A DNA stretch of 50,472 bases from an uncultured Lachnospiraceae bacterium (GCA_949742505.1 CATJPU010000338.1:1-50472), one strand, 5' to 3'. Positions 1 to 9,159 are shown, counted from the first letter of the stretch. The notes: generated by a model not told the origin, from the sequence alone. Numbers and translations: made by a program.

Positions 1-27
1 CTTCAAACTGTTGTATACTCTTAATCA
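1..27 (-). CDS. 5' end of a CDS running off the left edge (MIKSIQQFE...), possibly an ISLre2/UPF0236-type transposase
   Basis: Minus-strand ATG at 27 preceded by an AAAGGTG ribosome binding site; only 9 codons are visible. The transposase guess comes from remembered similarity of the leader and is weak. Confidence 0.35.
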
Positions 28-267
28 TAGGGAACACCTTTCTTTATGCTATTGGGTTTCGTCGACTAATATAATAACACAAAACTGGCGTTCCCTTTTC
101 TATGTGTCCTACAAAAATTTTACGCTAGCAATCCGGTCCTAGCGCCGTTTGAGCCAGAGCATGTTTGAAAACGCGGACCTTAGGCTTTAACAGAGAAGAG
201 CGACTACCTTCTATTCCTGCAGGTATGCCGCTCTTTTTACATAATCAGCCTTTCTGTCATTTTCTTA

Positions 268-2178
268 CTATTTCAAATTCATCTGATAAGCTTCCAGTCC
301 ATCCTCATCAATCATCGCCTGCTGAACGCCAAATCGCGTAACGCTCACGTCCGCCGCATAGGTCGCCAGCTCAATTGCCCGGACAATATCATAGTTTCTG
401 GCAAGACATACCGCCATCGCGCTGATAAATGCATCCGCAGCCCCTGTCACATCTACAACCGGAAAGTTCTGGGTTCCAAAGAAACGCGCATGGTCCTTAT
501 TTTTCAGATAACACCCCTTTTCTCCAAGCGTGATAATGATGTTTTTTATCCCTTTCAAAAATAGAATCTCCGCACGCTTTTCTATCGGCATATCTCCCGG
601 CACAAGGCGAACTGCCTCATCTTCGTTTGGCACAAAATAATCAATCTTTTCAAGAAATTCATCTTCCAATGCTTCTATCGCAGAAGGCTTTACAATCATC
701 TTCACTTTCTTTTTCAGGCACATTCCAATTGCCGCAAGAACAGTCTCTTCCAAAAGCTCCATATTAATCAGGCAGTATCCCGCCCCATCGAAAACAGGCT
801 CATATTTTCTGATATGCCCGCCGTCCAGACACTGATTTGCGCCTTCTTCAATGATAATCGTATTCTTCCCGCCTGTACCTACCGTAATATAGGCCTTTCC
901 GGTTGCCTGGGATGGACAGAACACAACCCCGTTCATCCGAACGCCTGCTTCCACTAAGCTGTCGTAAATCATCCGGCCCTCCTGATCGTTGCCCAGACAT
1001 CCCAGCATATAAGCGCATCCCCCAAGCTTTCCGATTCCCACCGCCTGATTGGCTCCGTCTCCTCCCGGAAACTGCATCGTCCTTTTTACCCGGAGGGTTC
1101 CGCCTCTTGTACGGGTCTGATCTACTACCACATTGCAGTCCATGTTCATATTTCCGATTACAACAATCTTCTCTGACCGATTCTTTTCTAACCGGTTGCA
1201 AACGCTCTCCCTTTCTATCATCTCCGGCTCTGTCACAGCGTGATACAACCACCCGGATTCCTGAAATTCGATCATTCCGTTCAGAGCATCCATCGCCTTA
1301 CCTGCAATTTGACCGACCGGAATCTCTACCGTCGTAACAGGCGGTATCAGATGATTTGCCAGGCCGCTGTTTCCCATGCATACGACGGACATCTCATCCG
1401 GAATAGAAACACAATATTTGCCAAGCGCTGTGTATATAACATTGCCAAATCCAATATCGGAGCAGAAAATCGCTGTCACGCCGCTCTCTATACAGCTTCC
1501 AACCATTTCTTCTATTCCTTTCTCTGGCAATTCAAACATCCACTCTTCCTTTGGCTGTGTAAAGATTTCTCTGTAAGCCTTCCGGTAACCCGCCTTGATA
1601 TCTTCCTCGCCCTGTTTCAGAAAACAGGCAATCGTTCTGTGTCCCTGCTCCAGCAAATATTTCACCCCAAGATATCCCATTCTCCCGGTATCGTAATGAA
1701 TCCGGGATAATTTCTCCTCGTTCGCAGCCGAAATCCGACCGCCCACCTCCACCGCCGGAAGTTTCACCTCTCCGCTTCCCTTAGCTCCAAGAAAAATCAT
1801 CCCATTAATTCCTTTATTTCCTAATATCTGAAGATATTTCTTCCTGCGCTCTTCCCCCTTTGCAGCATTACAGACCACAATATTATAACCATAGTCAAAG
1901 GCCTTATCTTCAATAGCATACAAAAGTTCTTTATGAAAATGCTGCTCCTCGTCCAGCACAACAGCAATCATATTCATTCTGGGAGCCGCATTTTTCAACA
2001 CTCCGGAATATGGAACATAATTATATTCTCTCACCACACTCAGGACCTTTTTTCTCGTCTCCCCGCTGATTGTCTTATCGTCATGCAGTACCTTCGATAC
2101 GGTAGAAACAGAAACCCCGCACAGCTTTGCAATATCTTTGATATTCACGCCTGAACCTACTCCTTTCAGCCCCTTCAT
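268..2178 (-). CDS. LacI-family regulator fused to a PfkB/ribokinase-like sugar kinase
   Basis: N-terminus VNIKDIAKLCGVSVSTVSKVLHDDKTISGETRKKV is a LacI HTH, followed by a periplasmic-binding-like domain; C-terminal half has VVIGNMNMDCN, GGDGANQAVGIGKLGG and DVTGAADAFISAM (PfkB motifs) in one uninterrupted 636-aa ORF. Confidence 0.92.
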   Translation of the reverse strand: MKGLKGVGSGVNIKDIAKLCGVSVSTVSKVLHDDKTISGETRKKVLSVVREYNYVPYSGVLKNAAPRMNMIAVVLDEEQHFHKELLYAIEDKAFDYGYNIVVCNAAKGEERRKKYLQILGNKGINGMIFLGAKGSGEVKLPAVEVGGRISAANEEKLSRIHYDTGRMGYLGVKYLLEQGHRTIACFLKQGEEDIKAGYRKAYREIFTQPKEEWMFELPEKGIEEMVGSCIESGVTAIFCSDIGFGNVIYTALGKYCVSIPDEMSVVCMGNSGLANHLIPPVTTVEIPVGQIAGKAMDALNGMIEFQESGWLYHAVTEPEMIERESVCNRLEKNRSEKIVVIGNMNMDCNVVVDQTRTRGGTLRVKRTMQFPGGDGANQAVGIGKLGGCAYMLGCLGNDQEGRMIYDSLVEAGVRMNGVVFCPSQATGKAYITVGTGGKNTIIIEEGANQCLDGGHIRKYEPVFDGAGYCLINMELLEETVLAAIGMCLKKKVKMIVKPSAIEALEDEFLEKIDYFVPNEDEAVRLVPGDMPIEKRAEILFLKGIKNIIITLGEKGCYLKNKDHARFFGTQNFPVVDVTGAADAFISAMAVCLARNYDIVRAIELATYAADVSVTRFGVQQAMIDEDGLEAYQMNLK

Positions 2179-2229
2179 TCATCACTGATATTTACATTAT
2201 ATGGACATTCCTTCAATTTTTCAAATCTT

Positions 2230-2273
2230 TTCTGCCTGTTTTCAGCGGGCAGTTCCCATCCGCACAGGCAGAA
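2230..2273. repeat. Hairpin, copy of a dispersed repeat (TTCTGCCTG...CAGGCAGAA)
   Basis: Perfect 9-bp inverted repeat; inner sequence resembles elements at 7099-7160, 8024-8126 and 27484-27515. Confidence 0.6.
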
Positions 2274-2286
2274 TCTTTTTCAGGTT

Positions 2287-3342
2287 TTACTTCTGTGTCA
2301 GCCGGTAAAATAAATCTCCGAATATATAATTTCTCCAACAGTAATTGGCGACTCTTATCGCCGGTCTGTTTTCTCCGTCCGCATAACTCAAATCATCCTT
2401 TAGAACCGGCGCGCTTTCAAATCTGGACAATACCCAGTTTGGATTTTTCAAAAAAGCAATCACTGAAATATCCCATATGATTCTACTCCAGCTGATATGT
2501 TCTGTGGGAAATTGCTGCAGATACTCCTCACTGTAATCCTCCCTGCCCAGAAGATACCCTCCTCTGTCAACCTGCATAAATGCTTTCTCCGCCTCTTCAT
2601 CACAGAATGCTCCTGCGACAATCGAATACAGATAATCTCCCAAATCATTTTTTCCGGCCAGATTTGCCCGAAGTTCCTGCTCCGATACGGTAAGTGCTGA
2701 GGCAACGTTCATGCAGGGAATCAGGACCAGCGGCACACCGCTGTCAAATATAGTCTGGGACGCCTTCACATCCTGCATCAGATTGAACTCGATTCCATGT
2801 CCAAATTCCAACGGCTGCCCCGCAAGCCAGATAATGACAATCTTTTCTATGATGGACGAATCCATCAGGATGGCCGACGCGATATTGGTAATCGCACCAA
2901 TCGCCGCTATATACAGAATCTCCTCCGACTCCTTCGCGCGCCGAACCAGATCTTTTGCCGCCTCACTGACTATCGGTTTCCCATCCTCTCCTATATATCT
3001 GTCCGACCCATAATAAATCTTATTTTCCGAATCCATCTGCAGCAAATCATAAACCCTCTGAATCTCATCGTAACTCTGTCTCATACCGTCGCCCGGATCC
3101 TCGGCGCGTCCAATCAATTCCGCCGACTTTTCAACTGCCTCTTCCGAAGCCCGGATATTCTGGAAACACTCATGGGAAAAAGGCGCCGCATAGACCGCTT
3201 CAACCTGAAACCGCTCCGGTGATTTCAGCGCCCATGCGATTGCAAACTGATCGTCCACCTCATTTTTCGCATCCGTATCAATTACCAGGTGCAGCCTGCC
3301 CGTCGGAATCTGCAGCCTCTTTTTTCTTTCTTCGTTATTCAT
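2287..3342 (-). CDS. Nucleoside hydrolase-like protein (IUNH superfamily, DTDxxNExDDQ subtype)
   Basis: N-terminal LHLVIDTDAKNEVDDQFAIAWAL; downstream VIIWLAGQPLEFGHGIEFNLMQDVKASQTIFDSGVPLVLIP resembles the nucleoside hydrolase core. Confidence 0.85.
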   Translation of the reverse strand: MNNEERKKRLQIPTGRLHLVIDTDAKNEVDDQFAIAWALKSPERFQVEAVYAAPFSHECFQNIRASEEAVEKSAELIGRAEDPGDGMRQSYDEIQRVYDLLQMDSENKIYYGSDRYIGEDGKPIVSEAAKDLVRRAKESEEILYIAAIGAITNIASAILMDSSIIEKIVIIWLAGQPLEFGHGIEFNLMQDVKASQTIFDSGVPLVLIPCMNVASALTVSEQELRANLAGKNDLGDYLYSIVAGAFCDEEAEKAFMQVDRGGYLLGREDYSEEYLQQFPTEHISWSRIIWDISVIAFLKNPNWVLSRFESAPVLKDDLSYADGENRPAIRVANYCWRNYIFGDLFYRLTQK

Positions 3343-3369
3343 ACTAACCTATCCTCTCCAATCATTTTC

Positions 3370-4005
3370 TTATTCCAAATACCACCTGTCCGCTTCCTTC
3401 ACATTCAGACATTCCACGTATTTTTTCAGATTTCTTTCAACCAGAAGGGACAGAAGCAGCATATATACCGCCGGTGCGGCGACTATGCTTACCGGCAGTA
3501 CATATACCCCGTACATAACTGCCGCCAGCATGATTACTGCGCACAGGCTTGTGACAAAATGACGGTAACTCATGCAGGCCGCCCCCATAAGTACTTCTTT
3601 TGCATTTCCCCGGAATCTGGACAGAACCGGACACAAATAGACCTGTGAAAAAATACCGAATAAGAGGAACGCTCTTGAGATTATGTGAAATATCAGCCCC
3701 TGTGCAGATGTGACCTTAAACTGCTCCGCAAATGCCAGCCAGTTCAACGTAACGATTCCATAGATGCATACTATCACATTTAACAGAATCCCCTGCTTCA
3801 TATTTGTCCGAAACGAACCCCAAAAGACCTTCCCAAGATTCCCTCTCCCGCGGCGCAGATTCTTCATAACCGTATAATACAGCGCGGCGCCGGCCGGAAT
3901 AATGGTAATAACAGGTATGCAGCACAACAGCCACAATATGCTGAGTATCACCACATCCGCTAACTTTCCGACCATCTCCAGAATCCCATATTTCTCATAG
4001 TACAT
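3370..4005 (-). CDS. DUF624 (YesL-like) membrane protein
   Basis: ILWLLCCIPVITIIPAGAALYYTVMKNLRRGRG is typical of DUF624; located inside a sugar ABC operon as is common. Confidence 0.85.
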   Translation of the reverse strand: MYYEKYGILEMVGKLADVVILSILWLLCCIPVITIIPAGAALYYTVMKNLRRGRGNLGKVFWGSFRTNMKQGILLNVIVCIYGIVTLNWLAFAEQFKVTSAQGLIFHIISRAFLLFGIFSQVYLCPVLSRFRGNAKEVLMGAACMSYRHFVTSLCAVIMLAAVMYGVYVLPVSIVAAPAVYMLLLSLLVERNLKKYVECLNVKEADRWYLE

Positions 4006-4011
4006 ATCTTT

Positions 4012-4860
4012 CTACCCTTTCACTCCGCCGCTTGTAATCCCCTGTACGAAATACTTCTGGAACGGTAAAAAGATAAAAATCGGAATTAACGCTGACACTG
4101 TGGATGCAGCGTAAATGTATCCCCAGTGAATCACATTCTGTTCTTTAAAATTCGCCACCGCAACCGTTACGACCTTGACTTCCTGTGCCCTTGCAGCCAG
4201 CAGAGGCCACAGATAATCGTTCCACTGGTTCACAAACACCATAAGTCCTGCTGTAATCAGAATTGGCTTAGACAGGGGAAGGACAATCCTGGAAAACGAC
4301 GTCCACCATCCTCCCCCGTCAATCTCTACGGATTCCAGCAGCGCTTTCGGCGTATCGCTGAAAAACTGCACGAAAAGAAACAACACCAGTCCGTTGGCCA
4401 GCGCCGGGAGCACCAAGCCTGCATAGGTATTAATCAGCCCCATGGAATTTACAAGAGAGTACAAAGGAAGCGCTATCGCCTCTCCCGGAATCATGAATGT
4501 CAGCAAAAACAGCGCAAATAATTGTTTCTTCATTTTAAAGTCATAAAAAGAGAAGGCAAACGCCGCCAATGAACAGATTACAATCGTGCCTGGGATAATC
4601 AGCGCTATCATAATCAATGTATTTTTCAAATAACTGCCAAATTGATATTCTTTGAAAATGGCGATGTAATTCTCCCAGGTCCATTCAATCGGAACAATGG
4701 TGTGCCAGTTAAAAGGCGCCATATTTTCAAATAATTCATTGTCTGTCCGAAAAGACGACAGCAACGGATAAATAATTGGAAACAGCGAAATAATCAGCAC
4801 GATTACGAGCAGCAGATAAATTCCCGCTTTTCCAAGCCTCTTTTTATCAAAACGTTTCAA
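4012..4860 (-). CDS. Carbohydrate ABC transporter permease (CUT1, MalG-like)
   Basis: ESVEIDGGGWWTSFSRIVLPLSKP is the EAA loop; multiple TM segments; next to a second permease and a binding protein. Confidence 0.92.
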   Translation of the reverse strand: MKRFDKKRLGKAGIYLLLVIVLIISLFPIIYPLLSSFRTDNELFENMAPFNWHTIVPIEWTWENYIAIFKEYQFGSYLKNTLIMIALIIPGTIVICSLAAFAFSFYDFKMKKQLFALFLLTFMIPGEAIALPLYSLVNSMGLINTYAGLVLPALANGLVLFLFVQFFSDTPKALLESVEIDGGGWWTSFSRIVLPLSKPILITAGLMVFVNQWNDYLWPLLAARAQEVKVVTVAVANFKEQNVIHWGYIYAASTVSALIPIFIFLPFQKYFVQGITSGGVKG

Positions 4861-4872
4861 GCTCCATCCCTC

Positions 4873-5733
4873 CTAATCTTCCTGGTTTGTCAGCTTAAAC
4901 TGGAAAAATACAATAATCAGAATCAAAACCACCAGTACACAGGTGGTCGCCGCTCCCTTTTCGTAGCTTCCATATTTAAATGCCTGTTTATACGCTTCAT
5001 ACATCAACACATTCGTTGAATCACTGGGACCGCCGCTTGTAATCAGCTGTGTCGGCGCAAACAAAAGGATGTTAATACTCGTATCTGCCACCATGACAAA
5101 CAGCGTGGTTTTCTTAACCAGCGGAATTGTGATATCCCACAGTGTCTGCAATGCATTTGCCCCGTCAATCTTTGCCGCTTCATAGACGCTGGTATCAATG
5201 CCTTTTAACCCCGCGAGGTAGAACATCATCCAGTATCCGCACCCCTTCCAGGTACTTAGAGCTACAATACACCACAGCGCCTGATTCGCATCGGTAAAGA
5301 ATCCCTGGGGCGCTATCCCGAACCAGCTTCCGATAAAGCTGTTCGCAAGACCATTATTAACCGAGAGCATCAGACTCCAGCATATTGCCGCAACCGGCAT
5401 GGATATGGTAACAGGCAGGTAGTAGAGGCTCCGGAAAGCCCCTATCCCTCTCACCGCCTGATTCACCAGCAAGGCCATAAGAAATGAAAGCACAATCTGC
5501 AGGGGCGTCATGACAAGATTCATCTTGATTGTCACCCACAGGGAATGCCAGAAACCTTTGTTAGAAAACAGCACCCGAAAGGTCTCAAGAGACCAGCTGC
5601 CTTTATAATGGAACCCCTGAATAAAGCAGTAAATCAACGGATAGATTTTAAATACCAGCACAAACGCCAGGGCTGGCAGCAACAGACAATAGGGAAGCGC
5701 TCTTTTTTTCATTTTCGCTGATGACTGTTTCAT
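4873..5733 (-). CDS. Carbohydrate ABC transporter permease (CUT1, MalF/UgpA-like)
   Basis: EAAKIDGANALQTLWDITIPLVKK EAA loop; TM-rich. Confidence 0.92.
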   Translation of the reverse strand: MKQSSAKMKKRALPYCLLLPALAFVLVFKIYPLIYCFIQGFHYKGSWSLETFRVLFSNKGFWHSLWVTIKMNLVMTPLQIVLSFLMALLVNQAVRGIGAFRSLYYLPVTISMPVAAICWSLMLSVNNGLANSFIGSWFGIAPQGFFTDANQALWCIVALSTWKGCGYWMMFYLAGLKGIDTSVYEAAKIDGANALQTLWDITIPLVKKTTLFVMVADTSINILLFAPTQLITSGGPSDSTNVLMYEAYKQAFKYGSYEKGAATTCVLVVLILIIVFFQFKLTNQED

Positions 5734-5750
5734 ATAGAATGTCCCCTTTA

Positions 5751-7088
5751 CTATGATTCATTGTATTCGCCGAGAGCCGAGTCGATTTGTTCCACTGTAC
5801 TTTCCATTGCTTCTTCGATATCCGCCCCATTCCGGATGTCTTCCCACATGGTAGAAAGAGCCGCTGAATATTCGTTAAATGCCGGCGTCACTGCGCGTAC
5901 AAAAGCTGTATTTTCAGCTTCATATTTTGCAATCTCCAATACCGGATTCTTCTCTGTCAGCTCATCGGTATATCTTGCAGAGGTATTCGGCCCCATACCG
6001 CTGATAGGCAGGAAGATATCATTTCCCTCTCCATAGGTCATGTAATTCACGAATTTACCCGCTTCTTCTTTATTATTTGAAAACGCGCTGACGCCCAGCG
6101 CCCAGTTGCCGCACCCTGTAGCCACTTCATCTTCATGTCCCTCAAAACAGGGCTGATAGGTCCATCCAAAATCTTCCTCCGTCAGGTCTGCGTCCAGACA
6201 GAAAGTATAAGAATCCGCTGTCATCCATTCAAATACGCATTTCCCTGCATAGAAGTTGTTATAGGTCTCCAGCCCGGAAACGCCCTTCGAGAAGACGCCT
6301 TCTTCCACCAGTCCCTGATACCATGCGATTGCATCCTTCCACTCGTCGGAATCAATCACACCCTTTACCGTCTTGCCGTCGTCACTAATGTTCTTGCCGC
6401 CCATACTATTTGCAAGAAGATTCATCTGATAAACAGAGCTTACCTGTCCAATCTCAATCCCGTAAATTCCCTTGCTTCCGTCGGGATCCAGTTCCGCAAC
6501 CGCCTTTTTCGCAAGATCAACCAGCTCTTCCCAGGTGATTCTGCTTTCCCCGGTATACTGGCTCCAGTCCACTTCAATACCCGCCTGTTTCAGCAGATTC
6601 TTATTGTAGTATAGAACTGTGGAACTGTCTCCTAAAGGCGCTGCATAGAACTCATCGTTAACGGTTCCCTGCTTCAAAAGCTCCGGTGAGAAACTCTCCT
6701 TCTCCTCCTCCGTAAAATACTCAGTCAACGGCTCTAAATATCCTCTGCTGACATATGCGGATGTATTCGGACCGTCCGCCATAATAAGGTCATACTCGTC
6801 AGACTGGGAACTAAGTACGACTTCCAGCGTATCCCCGATGTTCTCATAAGCCGTCTGCTCAATCTCAACCTTAACGCCGGTCTCCTCTTCGTACTTCTTT
6901 GCCGCCTCTGCAAAGGCCGCGTCATAATGGGTCAGTATTTTCAGAGTCTTTCCGCCCTCTGAGCCTCCGTCGTCCGCTCCGTCTCCTTTTTTGCCGCAGC
7001 CTGATACCATTACCGCCAGCAGGCTGACACCCATCAGCACACTAATCACCTGTCTCTTCATTTGTCTTTCCTCCTTCATTCTCCTCAT
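5751..7088 (-). CDS. Extracellular solute-binding lipoprotein (CUT1 type)
   Basis: Lipobox LLAVMVSGCGKK; ADGPNTSAYVSRGYLEPLTEYF..., YYNKNLLKQAGIEVD typical of SBP family 1. Translation may begin at internal Met (MKRQVISV). Confidence 0.92.
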   Translation of the reverse strand: MRRMKEERQMKRQVISVLMGVSLLAVMVSGCGKKGDGADDGGSEGGKTLKILTHYDAAFAEAAKKYEEETGVKVEIEQTAYENIGDTLEVVLSSQSDEYDLIMADGPNTSAYVSRGYLEPLTEYFTEEEKESFSPELLKQGTVNDEFYAAPLGDSSTVLYYNKNLLKQAGIEVDWSQYTGESRITWEELVDLAKKAVAELDPDGSKGIYGIEIGQVSSVYQMNLLANSMGGKNISDDGKTVKGVIDSDEWKDAIAWYQGLVEEGVFSKGVSGLETYNNFYAGKCVFEWMTADSYTFCLDADLTEEDFGWTYQPCFEGHEDEVATGCGNWALGVSAFSNNKEEAGKFVNYMTYGEGNDIFLPISGMGPNTSARYTDELTEKNPVLEIAKYEAENTAFVRAVTPAFNEYSAALSTMWEDIRNGADIEEAMESTVEQIDSALGEYNES

Positions 7089-7098
7089 TCAAAAAATA

Positions 7099-7160
7099 TT
7101 CTGCCTGTGCCGCCCAGAGCTGCCTGCCGGAAATAACACGCTTTATTATGCAACGCTTGG
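7099..7160. repeat. Copy of dispersed repeat (CAGAGCTGCCTGCCGGAAA...TTATTATGCAA)
   Basis: Clear similarity to 8024-8090 (shared CAGAGCTGCCTGCC(A/G)GAAA...TTATT). Confidence 0.55.
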
Positions 7161-7180
7161 TGTCTTGTTGTCAGAATCTA
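7147..7180 (-). promoter_or_regulatory. Candidate promoter with LacI-type operator for the ABC/nucleoside hydrolase operon
   Basis: Minus strand reads CTGACA-N18-CATAAT; the spacer contains ACCAAGCGTTGCA, close to the LacI-family core AAnCGnTT. Confidence 0.4.
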
Positions 7181-7285
7181 TAGACCTTGGTATGACTATA
7201 TCGGATACAACTTCAGCGGGGCGTATGCTGCCCCGCTTGTTTCGCCATTTTTATATAATTCTTTTATCTTTTTATCCATGTGCTT

Positions 7286-7720
7286 CTACAAAAATACCCG
7301 CAGCTGCTTCATAAATTCCTCTTCTGAACGAATCATCTTCGCCGCCAAATCCATGGCTTCCTTCGATGCCTCCGGATTCTGGTTTCTGCACTCGCTGATC
7401 GCCTGGATTCCCATATTGCATCCATCCATCAGAAGCTTTGCAATCTGGCAGTTTCCGCCGTTCATCATCATCTTTACATCCGTCGTAATCTTAGAAAAAG
7501 TCTCCGCCATAACTCCCGGCTGCTTCTCATGCTCTCCCTGCTTACGCAGCAGCTCGCCGCATTTCTTTTCCAGCTTCTCATGCTCCTCCTTCGACTCCAG
7601 AATCTTATGCTCCAGCATCTCATCCTGTACATACTGCAGAATCTGGTTAATACTGTTTAGCGCCATCTTACAGCCGGAGCTGCACTCCTTTAATAATGCC
7701 AGTGTATGTTCTTCCTTCAT
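7286..7720 (-). CDS. Hypothetical alpha-helical protein
   Basis: ORF opens further upstream, but the ATG at 7720 (MKEEHTLALLKECSSGCK) has an AAGGATC-like RBS; charged helical composition. Confidence 0.65.
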   Translation of the reverse strand: MKEEHTLALLKECSSGCKMALNSINQILQYVQDEMLEHKILESKEEHEKLEKKCGELLRKQGEHEKQPGVMAETFSKITTDVKMMMNGGNCQIAKLLMDGCNMGIQAISECRNQNPEASKEAMDLAAKMIRSEEEFMKQLRVFL

Positions 7721-8023
7721 TGCTGATCCTTCTTTCTTTTTTAGGATAGCATTTACCGTTTCCGTTATTTTAATTCGCATTTCTGCCGGTAAATCTCTTT
7801 CAAATCATCAATGGCCATCGCTGCATCAAACGGCGGTTATATGCCACCAGCATAGCCCAGTCCAGCCAAACCTCCATTTCCAGAATGTCAAGTTCTGACA
7901 ATTCAACGCTTAACGTATACAACCCGGCATCGGGATAGTTGCAGTTAACATAAGCGGTTGGATTCGGTTTGTTCCCATGTAAAAGCCTTTGCCAAAATCG
8001 CAGTATTTGCGGCTTGCAGGTAC

Positions 8024-8126
8024 AATTCCACCTGTGTGGCTCAGAGCTGCCTGCCAGAAACAGCGTACCTTATTGCCCAGCTTTGCACAATAAGATACGC
8101 TGTTTCAGCAGGCAACTTCCATCCCC
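8024..8126. repeat. Palindromic element with an approximately 28-bp imperfect stem (hairpin 8046-8116)
   Basis: Left arm GCTGCCTGCCAGAAACAGCGTACCTTATTG pairs with the right arm whose reverse complement is GTTGCCTGCTGAAACAGCGTATCTTATTG. Confidence 0.75.
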
Positions 8127-8162
8127 GCTTTACATTTCTGTTCTCTGTTTTTAGGAGCGCTT

Positions 8163-9005
8163 CTATCTGATATACACGATTCCAAAAGCTCCGGGTCCGA
8201 TATGGGTTCCAATCGTCGGTCCGATTCCTCTGGTCTTTACCTCGCCGAAATCCATGCCCTTTTTCTGCAGCGACTGAATAAAGGAAATGCAGTTCTTTTT
8301 ATCATAAGCATACAGGAAATATACCGGATAATTCCCATCCGGAACCTCTTCCTCCAGAATCTTTCCAAGCTGCCTGCACACCTGCTTTACGCCGCGCTGC
8401 TTTCCATGCATCACCACTTCGCCGTCCTCGCTAACTCGGATAATCGGCTTAATGTTCGCAAGCTTTCCGATTACCGCCTCAGTCTTAGACAGCCGTCCTC
8501 CCTTCTGCAGGTACTCCAACGTATCCAGCCCCGCATAAATACGGATTCTGGGCTTCAATGCTTCCAGCTCGGCCACAATTTCTGCCGCGCCCGCCCCCTG
8601 GTCTCTCATACGCGCAGCCCTGTCTGCCAGCATACGGATTCCAAGCGTCGCGCTTTTGCTGTCCACAATAAAAATATCCTCATACTCCACCAGCTCCTTC
8701 GCCAGATTCGCGCTCTGAACCGTTCCGCTTAAGACCCCCGATATCAGAATCGCGACCACAGAGTCTCCGGCTTCCTTCGCCTCTTTGAAATATTCTTCAA
8801 ACACCGCCGGCGAAGGCTGCGAGGTCTTTGGAAACACCTCCGACCCGATTAGCTTCTCAAAAAATTCATCCTTGGAAAGATCCACCCCATCCGTATATTG
8901 TTCCCCGCCAAATGCGATTGTCATAGGGATACAGGTAATCTTCCTTTTCTCTATTTCTGCTGCTGAATAATCCGCTGTAGAATCCACAATAATCCGAACT
9001 GCCAT
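8163..9005 (-). CDS. DegV family protein (fatty-acid binding)
   Basis: MAVRIIVDSTADYSAAEIEKRKITCIPMTIAFGGEQYTDGVDLSKDEFFEKL; SGVLSGTVQSA; LDTLEYLQKGGRLSK; THIGPGAFGIVY. Confidence 0.95.
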   Translation of the reverse strand: MAVRIIVDSTADYSAAEIEKRKITCIPMTIAFGGEQYTDGVDLSKDEFFEKLIGSEVFPKTSQPSPAVFEEYFKEAKEAGDSVVAILISGVLSGTVQSANLAKELVEYEDIFIVDSKSATLGIRMLADRAARMRDQGAGAAEIVAELEALKPRIRIYAGLDTLEYLQKGGRLSKTEAVIGKLANIKPIIRVSEDGEVVMHGKQRGVKQVCRQLGKILEEEVPDGNYPVYFLYAYDKKNCISFIQSLQKKGMDFGEVKTRGIGPTIGTHIGPGAFGIVYIR

Positions 9006-9129
9006 CTCTTCATCCTCTTCTTTCTAAAAAATTGCCCCGCTTCCTGATTGTAATCTTTCCGGGCAAGCCAGACACCCTGAGAACAATAATAAATAAAAAC
9101 ATTTTCTGCTCAAAACCATTATTTTAGAT

Positions 9130-9159
9130 GTTGACTTATCAACTTTTTTCATATACTAT
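9130..9159 (+). promoter_or_regulatory. Candidate promoter with embedded palindrome GTTGACTTATCAAC upstream of the marR-like gene
   Basis: TTGACT (9131-9136), N17, TACTAT (9154-9159); the palindrome overlaps the -35. Confidence 0.45.

Noticed and set aside
7215-7245. GCGGGGCGTATGCTGCCCCGC hairpin as a terminator
   Set aside because: Strong stem but the following bases lack a convincing T-run on either strand; left uncalled.
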